Assembly: GCA_028015205.1 (NCBI GenBank) | Contig: CM051515.1 | Location: forward strand, 12,232,001 to 12,296,000 | DNA length: 64,000 nucleotides | Direction of reading: 5' to 3' | Origin: Mytilisepta virgata | Lineage: Eukaryota; Mollusca; Bivalvia; Mytilida; Mytilidae | Part shown: positions 22,876 to 33,613 of the stretch, one piece after another | How positions within the stretch are numbered: the stretch's first letter is position 1 | Layout of the letters: each line of letters opens with the position of its first letter | Made by a program: the position numbers and the translations under genes | Notes under the pieces: model-generated | Database searches by the model: none | What the model was told of the DNA's origin: nothing | The model's input: only the letters and a program-made list of their open reading frames with translations

Positions 22876-25005
22876 ATGAAGCTAGTGAGAATATTCCTTC
22901 TCTTAGAATTTATTTGCATAGACTACGTACTTATGAGGATGTCTATGTTAGATATTGATCCATTTGTAACATCAAAACCATGTTATTTTACCACTGCCTG
23001 TCGTTGTGCGCATCAGCAACAAATGTTAGATGTCAGTTGCTATGGAAACCTAATTCTACCTTTTTCTGTGACAGATGATATCAGGTTTCTTCAACTTACT
23101 CTGATTGATATAGAGGGCATACCTAATGATTCATTCATTAACTTAACAAGACTTTTAGAACTCGACCTGAGCGGGAATAATTTAAAATATTTAGAACCGG
23201 ATGCTTTCAAAGGTTTAATGCAATTGCAAAGTTTGAATCTTAGATATAACAACTTGGGTTATAACCACAACTCTTTCCCGGGGACAGTTTTTAAAGCTCT
23301 TGTGTCCCTGACTCATTTAAATGTAGAATACAATATAGATGTTATCACAGAATGTTTTATTTTTCCGACTGACGTTATATCCAACCTTCCGAAACTTCAA
23401 TATCTCACACTTGATCTCTGTTCTAACGATATTAATGGAACTGCCTTTCCAGCAGAATATCTGTCCTTTACTGGTTTATCAAAATTAAGAACAGGAAGAT
23501 GCCTGCTCTCAATATTAAACAACAAGACCTTTATGAATTTGCCATACCTTGAATGGATTGATATAAGCTGGTGTTTAATTGGAAAATATAGGAATTGCCC
23601 TGTGTGTGCTCTTCACAAACTGAAATACCTTAAGGTTCGATTACAACCGATCAAATTTTTACAGAACTTCCTGATGGATCTTTCATCGACGCATATTCAA
23701 ACATTAATTCTAACACATGCTGACATTGTAGAATGGGCGTATCAATTCTTTGACCGATTACGTTATACAGGTATTCAAGAACTTCGTGTCAACCAAAATT
23801 TCATCGAATATATTACTGATTATAGTCGGTTTGGCAGTACTTGTGTACTGCCCCCAAAACTCTACATTTTGGATTTTTCAGAAAACAGGATCAGGAATTT
23901 TCAATGCGAGATGCAAAATGTAGTATTTTTAGATTTTCAACATAATGATCTTGGTAGATTCTTGACAACAAACAATTATATGCTGTCAAACACAACAAAA
24001 CTTAAAGAAGTAAACTTTGCTTTCAACTTTATTCAAAACTTAACATTTTCTATGTTTAAAGGACATCACAACGTTGAAAAAATAAATTTAAGTAGTAACG
24101 CACTCACAGATGTTACTTTTGACCTGTCAGATGCCGTGTCCTTAAAAATTCTAGATCTCTCCAACAACTCTATCAAGACTCTGAACAAAAGGACAATGAA
24201 AACAATAGACAAATTAAAATCAAATCTGAAACTAGATCTGTCACGAAACATTTTAGATTGTTCTTGTCAAACACTTTCATTTCTTCAATGGATGCTGAAG
24301 AATAAACATTATTTCTTAAGGAGAAATGGGTACCGTTGTACATTAGACGATAAGATTATTGTTTTGGAAAACCTTCAACAAACTGTCAAACATCTGGGTA
24401 AATATTGTGCGTCCTATACTGTCTTGATTTTGGTTATTTCTTTTGCGATTCTTGCAGTGCTTATATTGTTGGTAACTGGAGTTGTCTATCGATTTCGATG
24501 GCGACTGCGATATATATATTACATGACTCGTGCAAAATACAGGAGATACAAATCATTAGAAACCGAAACTGATTATACCTACAACGCCTTTGTGTCGTAC
24601 GCCGATAGTGATAAAATTTTCGTTGAGGAAGAATGCATTCCACATTTGGAACACAACCGAGGTCTGAAGCTTTGTTTCCATCATCGTGACTTTCTTCCAG
24701 GGGAGGATATAATACAAAATATGACAAATAGTATTCACCAAAGTAGGAAGACTATTTTTATAATATCAAGAGCTTTCTTAGATTCTTATTTTTGTATGTG
24801 GGAATTTAACATGGCGAGGATGGAAAGTATCTATTCCAGAGGTGGAGAGAATATTTTATTCCTTATATTTTACGAAAGAATTGAACCACATGATTTGCCT
24901 TTGCTAATGCTAGAAGTTATACAGAAGCAATCGTATATTGAGTATCCTAATGACGAACAAGGAAATATTGTATTTTGGGACAAAGTACGAGAGGCTCTAG
25001 AGTAG
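22876..25005 (+). CDS. Toll-like receptor type B, copy B1
   Basis: This is an intact single-exon TLR. The frame opens with an ATG at 22,765 (746 residues). I prefer the ATG at 22,876 (709 residues) because it starts a clean signal peptide (MKLVRIFLLLEFICIDYVLM), follows a splice acceptor and matches the 707-residue type A. Numbered from that ATG, an N-terminal cysteine group (C36, C42, C44, C55) caps the LRR region of about 12 repeats, such as LLELDLSGNNLKYLEPDAF. A single C-terminal cap (LDCSCQ..FLQWML) follows, then a membrane span at about 514-538. The TIR domain carries box 1 YNAFVSYADSD, box 2 CFHHRDFLPGED with the BB-loop Pro, and box 3 VFWDKV. One cysteine cluster puts it with single-cysteine-cluster (vertebrate-type) TLRs. 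The ligand is unknown. It should be MyD88-competent, by family knowledge. Confidence 0.93.
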   Translation: MKLVRIFLLLEFICIDYVLMRMSMLDIDPFVTSKPCYFTTACRCAHQQQMLDVSCYGNLILPFSVTDDIRFLQLTLIDIEGIPNDSFINLTRLLELDLSGNNLKYLEPDAFKGLMQLQSLNLRYNNLGYNHNSFPGTVFKALVSLTHLNVEYNIDVITECFIFPTDVISNLPKLQYLTLDLCSNDINGTAFPAEYLSFTGLSKLRTGRCLLSILNNKTFMNLPYLEWIDISWCLIGKYRNCPVCALHKLKYLKVRLQPIKFLQNFLMDLSSTHIQTLILTHADIVEWAYQFFDRLRYTGIQELRVNQNFIEYITDYSRFGSTCVLPPKLYILDFSENRIRNFQCEMQNVVFLDFQHNDLGRFLTTNNYMLSNTTKLKEVNFAFNFIQNLTFSMFKGHHNVEKINLSSNALTDVTFDLSDAVSLKILDLSNNSIKTLNKRTMKTIDKLKSNLKLDLSRNILDCSCQTLSFLQWMLKNKHYFLRRNGYRCTLDDKIIVLENLQQTVKHLGKYCASYTVLILVISFAILAVLILLVTGVVYRFRWRLRYIYYMTRAKYRRYKSLETETDYTYNAFVSYADSDKIFVEEECIPHLEHNRGLKLCFHHRDFLPGEDIIQNMTNSIHQSRKTIFIISRAFLDSYFCMWEFNMARMESIYSRGGENILFLIFYERIEPHDLPLLMLEVIQKQSYIEYPNDEQGNIVFWDKVREALE

Positions 25006-25082
25006 AATAGTATCAAATTATGAATGTGAACTTATTTCAATTGCTTAACCTTGCTTTCTTGTGTAAACCTTGCTTTGCCTTC

Positions 25083-25088
25083 AATAAA
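25083..25088 (+). terminator. Candidate poly(A) signal of TLR-B1
   Basis: AATAAA lies 78 bases after the stop codon, conserved after B2 at 61,066. This would give a short 3' UTR compared with the type-A genes. Confidence 0.55.
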
Positions 25089-25351
25089 TCTTGAATATTT
25101 TAAAGAGTATCTCTCTCGTCCATATCTCTGACTTTAGTGGTTTGGGCGTTGCCCCTTTTGGTCATTTATGCATGTTTGATTTTGCTTTTCAACTTTTTGA
25201 ATTGTTGTTTTGGTTTTCAATAGTTCAGGCTTGTAGCACAACTAATAAGTCGTAAAACGACGAAATGTGCACATCTTGTGCATCCAAATTGGTACCAAAG
25301 AATTTTATTTAATGATACCCAAAACTTAAATCTATTAATGAATTGTTATAA

Positions 25352-25655
25352 AGAATATAGACAAAAGAGGACAAATATACCTAAGGACCAAATCAAAAAA
25401 CATAATCCATTGGACAGACAAACCCAGGAAGACAAATAAACAACCACAAGCACAACAAATAAACACTGAAAACTAAAAAAACTAATGAACAACACGAACT
25501 CCTGTAAAAACCAGGAGCGAACCCAGGTGCTTCGGAAGGTTAAGCAGTTCCTGCTCCATATATGGCAACCGACGTGAAGTTCAACACAGTCAATCCGATG
25601 GAAGTCACAAATCGGTGAAGGCACATGAAATGTTACGACAATGAGAACAGGTCCA
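25352..25655 (-). mobile_element. Retroelement 3' UTR fragment, copy R2
   Basis: This is the same 3' UTR as R1 on the minus strand (GTGACTTCCATCGGATTGAC, then CCTTCCGAAGCACCTGGGTT), truncated near the stop codon region at about 25,655. It sits 350 bases downstream of TLR-B1 and has a counterpart after B2. Confidence 0.6.
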
Positions 25656-26227
25656 ACATCAAACAATTGAAATACAAAATTAGACTGATATAAAAAGGCT
25701 TGAAAATAATTGTTTGTTTTTCCTAGGTTAAGTTTATCACTTTAGGAATTTAATATTGACAATAATAAACCTTTTGGCGTTTATAGTTGTGAGATTGGTA
25801 TTAAATGTGTATATAAAGATTTCACAAAGAGGGTCAACAACCACTAGACGTTTACAAGTGGGACATTATAAAGCAAAACCTGAGAATATTTACCTTTTAA
25901 AAAAGGCACAAGTCACCAATGCAAAGAAAATATTGACTGATCAACAATTTAACAAATAAAGGTGTTTTGTTTACAGGTTGACGTCGTTGCATCACCTTTT
26001 TGTATTACACTGGCTTCAATAAGACGTTGTTTTGGTTTTAGTTCTTATATTACATTTCTAGAAATGCATACTTAATCCTTCGATGATTTTAATTGATGCC
26101 AGTGGAGCTGCAAGTCAGTAACTGCTAGTAGTCCTTTGTTAATATATATTGATCATTGTCATTTTGCTTAGTTTCTTCTGTTAACTTTTTAACATTAGAT
26201 AGGACATCTTTTGAACTGAGTTTTAAT

Positions 26228-26582
26228 GTGTGTATCGCTGTGTGTTTGTTTATTCCATATTGGCTAGAGGTATAGGGGGGTTGAGATCTCAGAAAACATG
26301 TTTAACCCCGCCGCATTTTTACGCCTGTTCCAAGTTAGGAACCTCTAGCCTTTGTTAGTCTTGTTTGCTTTTTTTTAATTTTGGTTCATTTTTATGTTTC
26401 GAACGTTAGTGTGCCATCCATTTTGCTGAACTAGTATACACTATTGTTTAGGGGCCAGCTGAAGCCCGCCTCCGGATGCCGGATTTCCTTGCTGCGTTGA
26501 AGACCCATTAGTTGCCTTGAGCTGTTTTAGCTGTTTGGTCGGGTTGTTGTCTCTTTGACACATTCCCCGTTTCCATTCTCTA
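26228..26582 (+). repeat. Common mussel dispersed repeat with hairpin
   Basis: The left part can fold: GGCTAGAGGT at about 26,263 pairs with ACCTCTAGCC at about 26,342, enclosing GGGGGTTGAG and TTTAACCCC. The right part reads GGGGCCAGCTGAAG, then GTTGAAGACCCATTAG and TTGTCTCTTTGACACATTCC. I recall this series from many Mytilus transcripts and intergenic regions. The U3 counterpart is at about 62,220-62,575. Confidence 0.6.
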
Positions 26583-26999
26583 GTCTATTGTTGTTGTTTT
26601 TTCTATAAAAGAAAATCCATGTTTTCTATATGTTTTGTATTTATTAGAGGGCGGCTTAGGAAAAACTGGGAGTTTTTGCCTTTGTTTAATGATTATACCA
26701 CAGTGAAAAAGTCGTAAATTCATACACTGTACCTTAATATTTCTCAAGTCATGTTTTATCATCAGTTATGTTGAAAAAAATGCAAATTGATGAAAAAACC
26801 TTAAAGTCGAAAATCCTTTTAGGATAGAATTGTGTCTCTGGAGATGCATCAACATTTCTAATTAAACTACTTAAAATCGAGGGGTGAAACATTTTCATAC
26901 CGTATTATTTGAAGAATTAAAACTGATCCCAATACAGAAATATAACGGGTTAACACATTGTACTCTGAAGTTGACAAAATAGATGTTACAGCAGGAATT

Positions 27000-27580
27000 T
27001 ACGGAGGGATTACCTTCTTTTTACCAGTCTTTGTTTGATAACAAACAACGAAAAGACAACACAAAAAAGACTAAAAAAAATATGACGAGGACCATGGACC
27101 AAAACCAAGAACCCGGCTGTTAACTCAGGTGGTCCGGAAGGATAAACTGTTTCGTTCTCTTATAAGATACCTTCTACCATGTTGATCATATTAAGTTCAT
27201 CCCTAAAATTGATATTTCAAATATAATTTTCCGGAAAAAATACCTCAGACCTGTTTATCAACCCATAAATTGTATTGTAATTTTCAATTGGTTAAAAGTG
27301 AATATTTCTTCTATATTCAATCAAAATAATTGGGATAACAAGGAAGGTCAACAATGACATTCCAATCTATCAATACCAGCCAACTGACAGAGCCCAGGAC
27401 AAAAGAACAACATAAAGAGCCTAAAATACAAACATAAACAAAGGATAGGGTCAGGATAGTCAGATCTGGAACAGACACTGAAGAATGGTGAGGATAAACA
27501 GATTTAATGGGTACCAATACTTCTCCCTTATATATCCTGACACTCTGGTGTATAAAACATGTTATAAAAGACAAACAGTA
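27000..27580 (-). repeat. Second retroelement-like 3' repeat
   Basis: This block resembles the R-family 3' UTR in layout (AACTCAGGTGGTCCGGAAGG, then an ACTGTTTCGTTCTC block) but differs in sequence. It is followed by GGGATAACAAGGAAGGTCAA and CAGCCAACTGACAGAGCCCA. It is shared with U3 at 62,990-63,530. The minus-strand frame at 27,317-27,574 is hydrophobic but has no domain, and I treat it as non-coding. Confidence 0.4.
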
Positions 27581-27891
27581 TAATCACTAAGGTGTCCGCT
27601 CCCTACAGCTGCAAACGTCGGTAAGACAGTACATGTTTTAGATGGGAGGGCCACAATGTGCTCGTTTGAATTGTAAAACTAGCCAAGGCTCTGATAGTTG
27701 CTGGTTGGGTACTGTGGCTCTGTTGAAGGTAAATTGTTACTTTATTTACAAGAAAATGTCTACATTTATATGAAAATGAATACTAGAAGAGATTAATTGT
27801 ATATCTTTGTAATAGCCCAACATTAACATAATGTTCGGACTAAACCAATGCTAACAGTTATACTTCTTGGATTTGTTTCTTGAAATACCGC

Positions 27892-27990
27892 TTGATTGTT
27901 CATTTGTCTTCCCGGGTTTTTCTGTCCAATGGATTACGTTTTTTGCATTGCTCATTAGGTACATTTGCCCTTTTTATCAATAATTTCCGT
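27892..27990 (+). mobile_element. R-family retroelement 3' tail, plus orientation
   Basis: GTTCATTTGTCTTCCCGGGT, then CCAATGGATTACGTTTTTTG and CATTAGGTACATTTGCCC, is the inverse of the terminal part of R1-R6. It is the only family member here in plus orientation, with its U3 counterpart at about 63,846-63,935. Confidence 0.5.
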
Positions 27991-28041
27991 ATGAAAAAGG
28001 ATCTGCAGAATAGCCAATCGCTGACAGAATGATTTTTACTA

Positions 28042-28352
28042 TATAATCGAACAACCATGTAAATTGTGTGATCAAATATTCACCGATGTGCTTGTCCATG
28101 CTAACGAAAACTGTACAAGTACTTCAGAGCTGTTTAATGTTTGGATGGACCTTATAATTGAACATATTCAACTAGAGCTGTACGTAGAACTAAGCGAGTA
28201 TGATGATGAATCGCTTGTCCGAATTCTACCCGGTAGAAAAACTTCCACCGAACTCTATGATTCCAAAATCGATGAATTTAGACGACTCTGCTACATCCAT
28301 ATTGTACAGTCAACAGGCGAATATTTAAGATGTTTACGATCGTGCAATAGCT
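28042..28352 (+). mobile_element. 3' coding end of a 5'-truncated non-LTR retrotransposon (LINE)
   Basis: The frame is open from about 28,042 and ends at a TAA near 28,352. It encodes about 103 residues. It begins with PCKLCDQIF and VHANENC, a C-x2-C-x9-H-x4-C zinc-knuckle pattern. It continues through a Trp-containing helix (NVWMDLI), as at the C-terminus of many LINE reverse transcriptases. There is no ATG, so it is a 5'-truncated insertion and not a gene. An AT-rich tail with GAATGAATGAATAAA follows. The first bases recur at the window's right edge (from about 63,982), so the LINE is probably also in U3. Confidence 0.55.
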
Positions 28353-29146
28353 AATGTACACGAACATATCTTGCTCACTCTACTTGTATATCGATATGAA
28401 TCATTAATACAATTCATTATTATTATCATTATTTAATATTTCCTATTTGTGTCTTAATTTATTTGTAATTATGTAATTGTTATTCATGTAATCTCTATTT
28501 CGAGGAATTTAAGAAGGAATGAGTGAATGAATGAATAAAAGAGAGAGCGAAACAAACATAAAAAATCAAATCCGCAAAGAGAAAGAACCAGGATATAGAG
28601 AAGAAGACCACCCCCCAAAAAAGAAAGAGAAAAAAACATACATGCACACCTAGAGAAGCAGCTCACAGATATCGGCAGTTTGTGTTAACTTCAAATATTG
28701 GTGGACCGAGACAAATATTTCTCAATGAAGAGACATATAGTTTGTAACAATAAGTATCATATAATGTTTATTGATACTGACATTGCACTTGATCAAATGA
28801 TACAAATATATGATTGGTTGTTTAATTGTTTATTGGTTAACGATCAGTGAAATTTATCATGAGAACAAGTCAATGGGATATGAAAATGAAGAGTTTATGT
28901 TACTATACCAACACTCAGAGCAAGGGTTTTAACGTGGTAACTACGTCATCCTAGAACTAAGCGAGTATGATGACTTCCGCTGAACTCTGTGATTCTGATA
29001 TAGATGATTTAGACGACTCTGCTACATCCATATTGTATAGTCAACAGGCGAATACTTAAGATGTTTACGATCATACAATAGCTAATGTACACGAACAATC
29101 TTCTCACTTTACTTATACGTATATAGATATGAATAAGTAATACAAT

Positions 29147-29181
<35 letters not shown>

Positions 29182-29508
29182 TAATATTTCCTATTTGTGT
29201 CTTAATTAATTTGTAATAATGTAATTGTTATTCATATAATCTCTAATTCTAGGAATTAAAGAATAAATGAATGAATGAATAAATTAATAAAATAGAGAGC
29301 AAAACAAAATTAAAAAATCAAATTCGCAAAGAGAAATAACCAAGAAATAGAAACCAAGACCACCCAAAAAAAAGAAAGAAAAAAACACACATGCACACCT
29401 AGAGAAGCAGCTCATAGATATCGGCAATTTGTGTTAACTTTAAATATTGGTGGACCGAGACAAATATTTATCAATAAAGAGACATATAGTTTGTAACAAT
29501 AAGTATCA
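28183..29508 (+). repeat. Local direct duplication of the LINE 3' end
   Basis: Positions 28,183-28,758 and 28,950-29,508 are direct repeats. Both run from AGAACTAAGCGAGTATGATG through the end of the LINE frame and its tail to ATATAGTTTGTAACAATAAG. The second copy lacks about 34 coding bases and has an (ATT)n run at about 29,149-29,181. The 190 bases between them are unrelated. Confidence 0.75.
29149..29181. repeat. (ATT)n microsatellite
   Basis: About eleven ATT triplets lie in the tail of the second LINE copy. The first copy has a shorter run near 28,418-28,432. Confidence 0.85.
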
Positions 29509-30125
29509 AACCCGGGAAGATAAATGAACAACCACAAGCACAACAAATAAACACATAAAATTAAAAAAGAATGAACAACACGAACTCCTATAAAAACCAG
29601 GAGTGAACCCAGGTGCTCCGGAAGGGTAAGCAGTTCCTGCTCCGTATACGGCACCCCTCGTGAAGTTCAACAAAGTTAATCCTTGGGAAGTCACAAATCG
29701 GTGGAGGCGCATGAAAGGTTACGACAGTGGGAACAGGTCCAACATCATCTTAGATATTGGAACACTGTAATGGTTATTCAATTCGTGATGACGATCGTAA
29801 AATTTCCTAAGTGATCACATCAATCAGAAGCTTTTTGTGACAGCAGTAATCCTCTTTGTCGAAAGTCATGGTAACTCACGCATGCCCTTAAAGATCGGAT
29901 AAGCTGAGAAACGTAGACGCCATGTGCAGGCGATGCTGGTATATTTCTATTCAAGAAGGGAAAATTAACAATAGGAAAGTTGAAGTCATCACGTTTGTCA
30001 TAAAGTTTTGTCTGCAAATGTCCCTCAAAGTCAAGAAACAAATCCAAATATGAAGCGGACTTTGGTGTATCTTTAGTATCCTTAATTTCAAGATTTGGGC
30101 AATTTCCAATTTTATCGTATGGTTA
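29506..30125 (-). mobile_element. Retroelement fragment R3: reverse-transcriptase C-terminus plus 3' UTR
   Basis: This is the longest member of the R family. On the minus strand it is open from about 30,125 with NLEIKDTKD and SASYLDLFLD, then KLYDKRDDFNFPIVNFPF and HGVYVSQLIRSLRAC. This series is typical of the C-terminal region of a reverse-transcriptase polyprotein widespread in molluscs, cnidarians and fish. A stop at 29,820-29,822 after LLLSQKASD and a small deletion break the frame before the terminal SSLRK-like part, and the 3' UTR continues to about 29,506. It is 5'-truncated and dead. Confidence 0.65.
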
Positions 30126-31690
30126 AATTGAATCTTTATTTTCTACAAGTATATGATAAATATAGAATAGTACGTGGATTTTTAAATATCACACGCCATA
30201 TTAACATGAGACACCCATATAAGCCCGAGAGCTTTAGCTCGAGGATCTGACATAATTCGACTGTTGATATGGGATGTGATATGAAAAAAGCCACATCATA
30301 TTCTTTTAATCATATATCTAAACTTAAATGAATGGACAAGAAAAGATATTCATATCTGACGTTGTTTTATATCCAGTAAAACATACTTGTATATATAATA
30401 CAAAGTAGATTTTCATGTTGTCACCTGTGAGACAAAATATTCCAAAATATGACCATACAAAATAAATTCTTAGGTTTAATTCGCTACCGAGACAGTGACA
30501 TGTCAAATGAACAGCGACTTGTTTTGAACAAAGGACTATACATATATAGATTGTAATGGTAAATACCGCATTGTATTGCTCACTTGACAACTTTTGACTA
30601 ACATTATTCTATAATAACTTTATTATAATTATCACAGATCTGCATTTCATGTACATGAATTTTTACAAAATATTGATGTCCCCCTATTCATGTGCATTTA
30701 CAAGTTTTTGTTAGTGTTGTTTCTATGTAATATTCCATTAAAACGATATGTTAGGATATTTAGGCATTTCATGTATTGACCAATGGCTAATATACACTTC
30801 ATTCATATTCTTGCATTGTCTGGTAGGTAAATGATCATAAATTGTGTCTCAGAAACCAGGCGAAAAAAAAATTAAAAATCCTTCTTATACATGTAACACT
30901 ACAGACTGTTTCATCGATTAAATCCGTAGAGGTTCGAGAACAAGATTCATTATCAGTTAATTCTGCATTTAAAATAATAATTTCCATGTGTAGAGTCTTT
31001 ACTTATGGTAATGATTTCAAAAGTTAGAACAAAACATCAGTGCCAATTCAAAATACTGACAAACATATCTTCCCCGCCAGCAGATTCACGCATGCAAACA
31101 GCAGTCTAAATATTGACATTTTTTCTTAAAACAAATCGCCACATTTACTCATGGTAATGGGTTAAAATCTTTAAAACATTAAGTTTGAAAAATGTTTTCG
31201 CAGACCACTCAAACAGTTTCTCAACAAATTTCAATTTTGAACGTAAATATTGTGAACGTACGCGTATAAAGAGGACATAACGAACATTCATGCCGATAAG
31301 TCGTGGTCTCGAACCAAAAATTGCCTTCTTAAGATAACAAAGAATGTTCCTTTTAGTTCTGTTAATTCTTTTGTCTTTAGATATCAAAGTAGACTATATA
31401 AATTTACATTGAACGACAATATTTGAAATTCAACCATAACGAGATATCTTGTTAAGGGGTACAGAACACCTATTGTAGTTTACTCTTTAAAAATCAGCTG
31501 AACGTTTTAAACACATACTATTAGTAAAGAGACACCAAGCTTCGCGATGATCAAACTTAGTGTTTGTCAAACTGCTATATATACAATGAAATCATTCACG
31601 TAAATTGTGTGGTTCAAATTTCTTGAAATTTTTATCTTTTTGTCAACATGTCAACATAAATGTTTCTTCAAAATTTCATGAAAATTAAAT
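30126..31690. other. No gene recognised between U1 and U2
   Basis: This is AT-rich sequence with short incidental frames on both strands and no domain signature, RNA gene or clear repeat structure. Confidence 0.4.
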
Positions 31691-31699
31691 GAGACATAG

Positions 31700-32064
31700 A
31701 TTCTCCTTCAGGTACAAGTGAGTTATGGAATTTCTTCAACCGAGATAGCTAAATTTTCGATTTTCAACTCGCGAGCCTTTATAGCGGGCGTGTTAAAATC
31801 TAACATTTAACTATTGAGGGTGGAGAAATTCCATAAGTCACGAGTAAATTGAAGGAGGATCTGTTTCTCCTATGATTTTCGACAAAACCTCAAGAAAATG
31901 TCGTTGCTATGTAGTTTGTTTAAGTAAACGTCATTTCGGGACTTCTCTAGTTTAACGTTCCAATAACTGTAGAAAAAACGGCGGTAATTCCCACGTAGAA
32001 ATTTAATCACCTGGAAGTGGTTAAAGATATTATGTATTTTTATCCTACCGATTAAACACGGCAA
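31700..32064 (-). repeat. Foldback (MITE-like) element, copy F3, inverted
   Basis: The palindromic half is at about 31,710-31,860 (GAGTTATGGAATTTCTTCAA and GGTGGAGAAATTCCATAAGT). The body follows in reverse orientation to about 32,055. It is closest to F1 at 1706. It abuts the left edge of U2 (about 32,074). Confidence 0.65.
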
Positions 32065-33200
32065 GAATAGGGAAACTTATATATACATTTCTACCAGAGG
32101 TTGCCTTGTTGGTAATCATAAGAATTGGCTTTTGTTTTATAAACCAGATTGTCAGGCTATGTAAGTAAGCTGTTGTTTCTTTATTTTTAGTTAGTGCTGT
32201 GTGATGTTATTCTGGTTTCAATTGATTGTCTGTCGATTAGATGGCGTTAATTCATTTCTGTGTTATCTAACATTTAAGGTATCAATGTTTGATTTCTGGT
32301 AAAGGAATTTACAAAATATATACGAAATTCTAGAAATCATTAAGGGATTCACCAAATATTATGTGTAAGATATGCAACCGGATGATTATAATTTCAAATT
32401 TTGTGAAAACCCCAAATAAAATAGTTCACATACAGACACTTTACCTTAAAGAAAAGAGAAATTAAACCTTGCTATACTAGACATTAAATTAGAAACAAAT
32501 AATGTTACTGTTATTCATACTGAAGGCACCTATGAGGTGTTGTGAGAATAACATTTCAAGCAAATCCGAATGAATAACTTCAAATAACTAAGAACATTTA
32601 CCACAAATACATTAATCGTATTTAAACGTAAAACTACGGTTTTAAGTTATATGACAGTGTTATTATGACAAATGTACTATTTTCTTATATATTTCTATGG
32701 TAACAGTTTAGTGTGTTTACACTCGTTTGAATATTTGCTGACAACATTCAAATAATTTTTTTTTCTGACCTTCCAAAGCTTTGGACATAAAATGTACCTG
32801 TCGAGGGTTCAATCCAGAAATGAGTCCTTTAGGCTAAGCAATCAAATCGGATTTTTATTTTACAAAAGATAATTTATGTTGTAGGTCACATTATGTGTTA
32901 ACTAAAATGCTAATCAGTAGGTGATACATGTAACATAAGTAAATGTTTTTATTACCTAATAGTATATATTAATTACCTTTCTATTGGGGATATTTAAGTT
33001 TTAACAACGTTCTATTGCCGGTGTAGCGTTCTATTGCTCGTGACGTTTGACGTTTTAAATAACTGTGTATATTGTTAACTGTTTTGAAAAATTCAATTTA
33101 TTTACTTTATTCTTATCTCTCTATCCCAAAACTTTGAAAATACAAAAATTGTGCATCACAAAACTACTATTAGGTAATAAGACAGTTCTTGAATGTGTTG

Positions 33201-33332
33201 CCAGGTAATAGACCAGAAAAATTTCCCTCGGTACTGGGAACAGCTCAAGTGTTCTATTGCTGATGGATTAAGGCAATAGAACACTGAGCTGTTCCCAGTA
33301 CCTTGGGAAAACTATTCTGGTCTATTGCCTGG
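33201..33332. repeat. Long imperfect palindrome (60-base arms)
   Basis: The left arm is 33,201-33,260 (CCAGGTAATAGACCAG ... GTGTTCTATTGC). The spacer is about 12 bases. The right arm is 33,273-33,332 (GCAATAGAACACTGAG ... CTGGTCTATTGCCTGG). The U3 version at 45,278-45,400 has a shorter left arm. U1 keeps only the left arm. Confidence 0.85.
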
Positions 33333-33541
33333 CTTCACATAAAATAACTGTATAATATCGATTTCTTCTTTTAAGAATACCTCGTTGTCTCTTTATCGAT
33401 ATCCTTATTTACGTTTTCTATAATTTAATGAAAAGTTTACTTTCGTCTTCGGAATCACAGCGTTTATCGTATAATTGAAAAGTATGATGTACTTAGACTG
33501 TATCACTGTTACATATACATGTAGTGTTTTATTATATCTCA

Positions 33542-33542
<1 letters not shown>

Positions 33543-33611
<69 letters not shown>
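33543..33611. repeat. (TA)n microsatellite, about 34 copies
   Basis: This is a pure TA run. The allelic position in U3 (45,612-45,626) has only about 7 copies, and U1 has lost the region. A minus-strand Ile-Tyr reading frame across it is an artefact. Confidence 0.95.

Positions 33612-33613
<2 letters not shown>

Larger units (their letters stand above)
8857..28050 (+). repeat. Segmental duplication unit U1 (TLR-A1, C1q, TLR-B1)
   Basis: The left edge (about 8857) matches the left edge of U2 (about 32,074). From about 9559 the sequence also matches U3 (from about 44,334). Homology with U3 continues through both TLRs and the C1q exon to the end of the window. The offset to U3 is 35,301 at TLR-A, 34,562 at the C1q exon and 35,980 at TLR-B, reflecting internal indels. 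U1 lacks about 590 bases present in U2 and U3, after position about 10,568. Confidence 0.85.
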
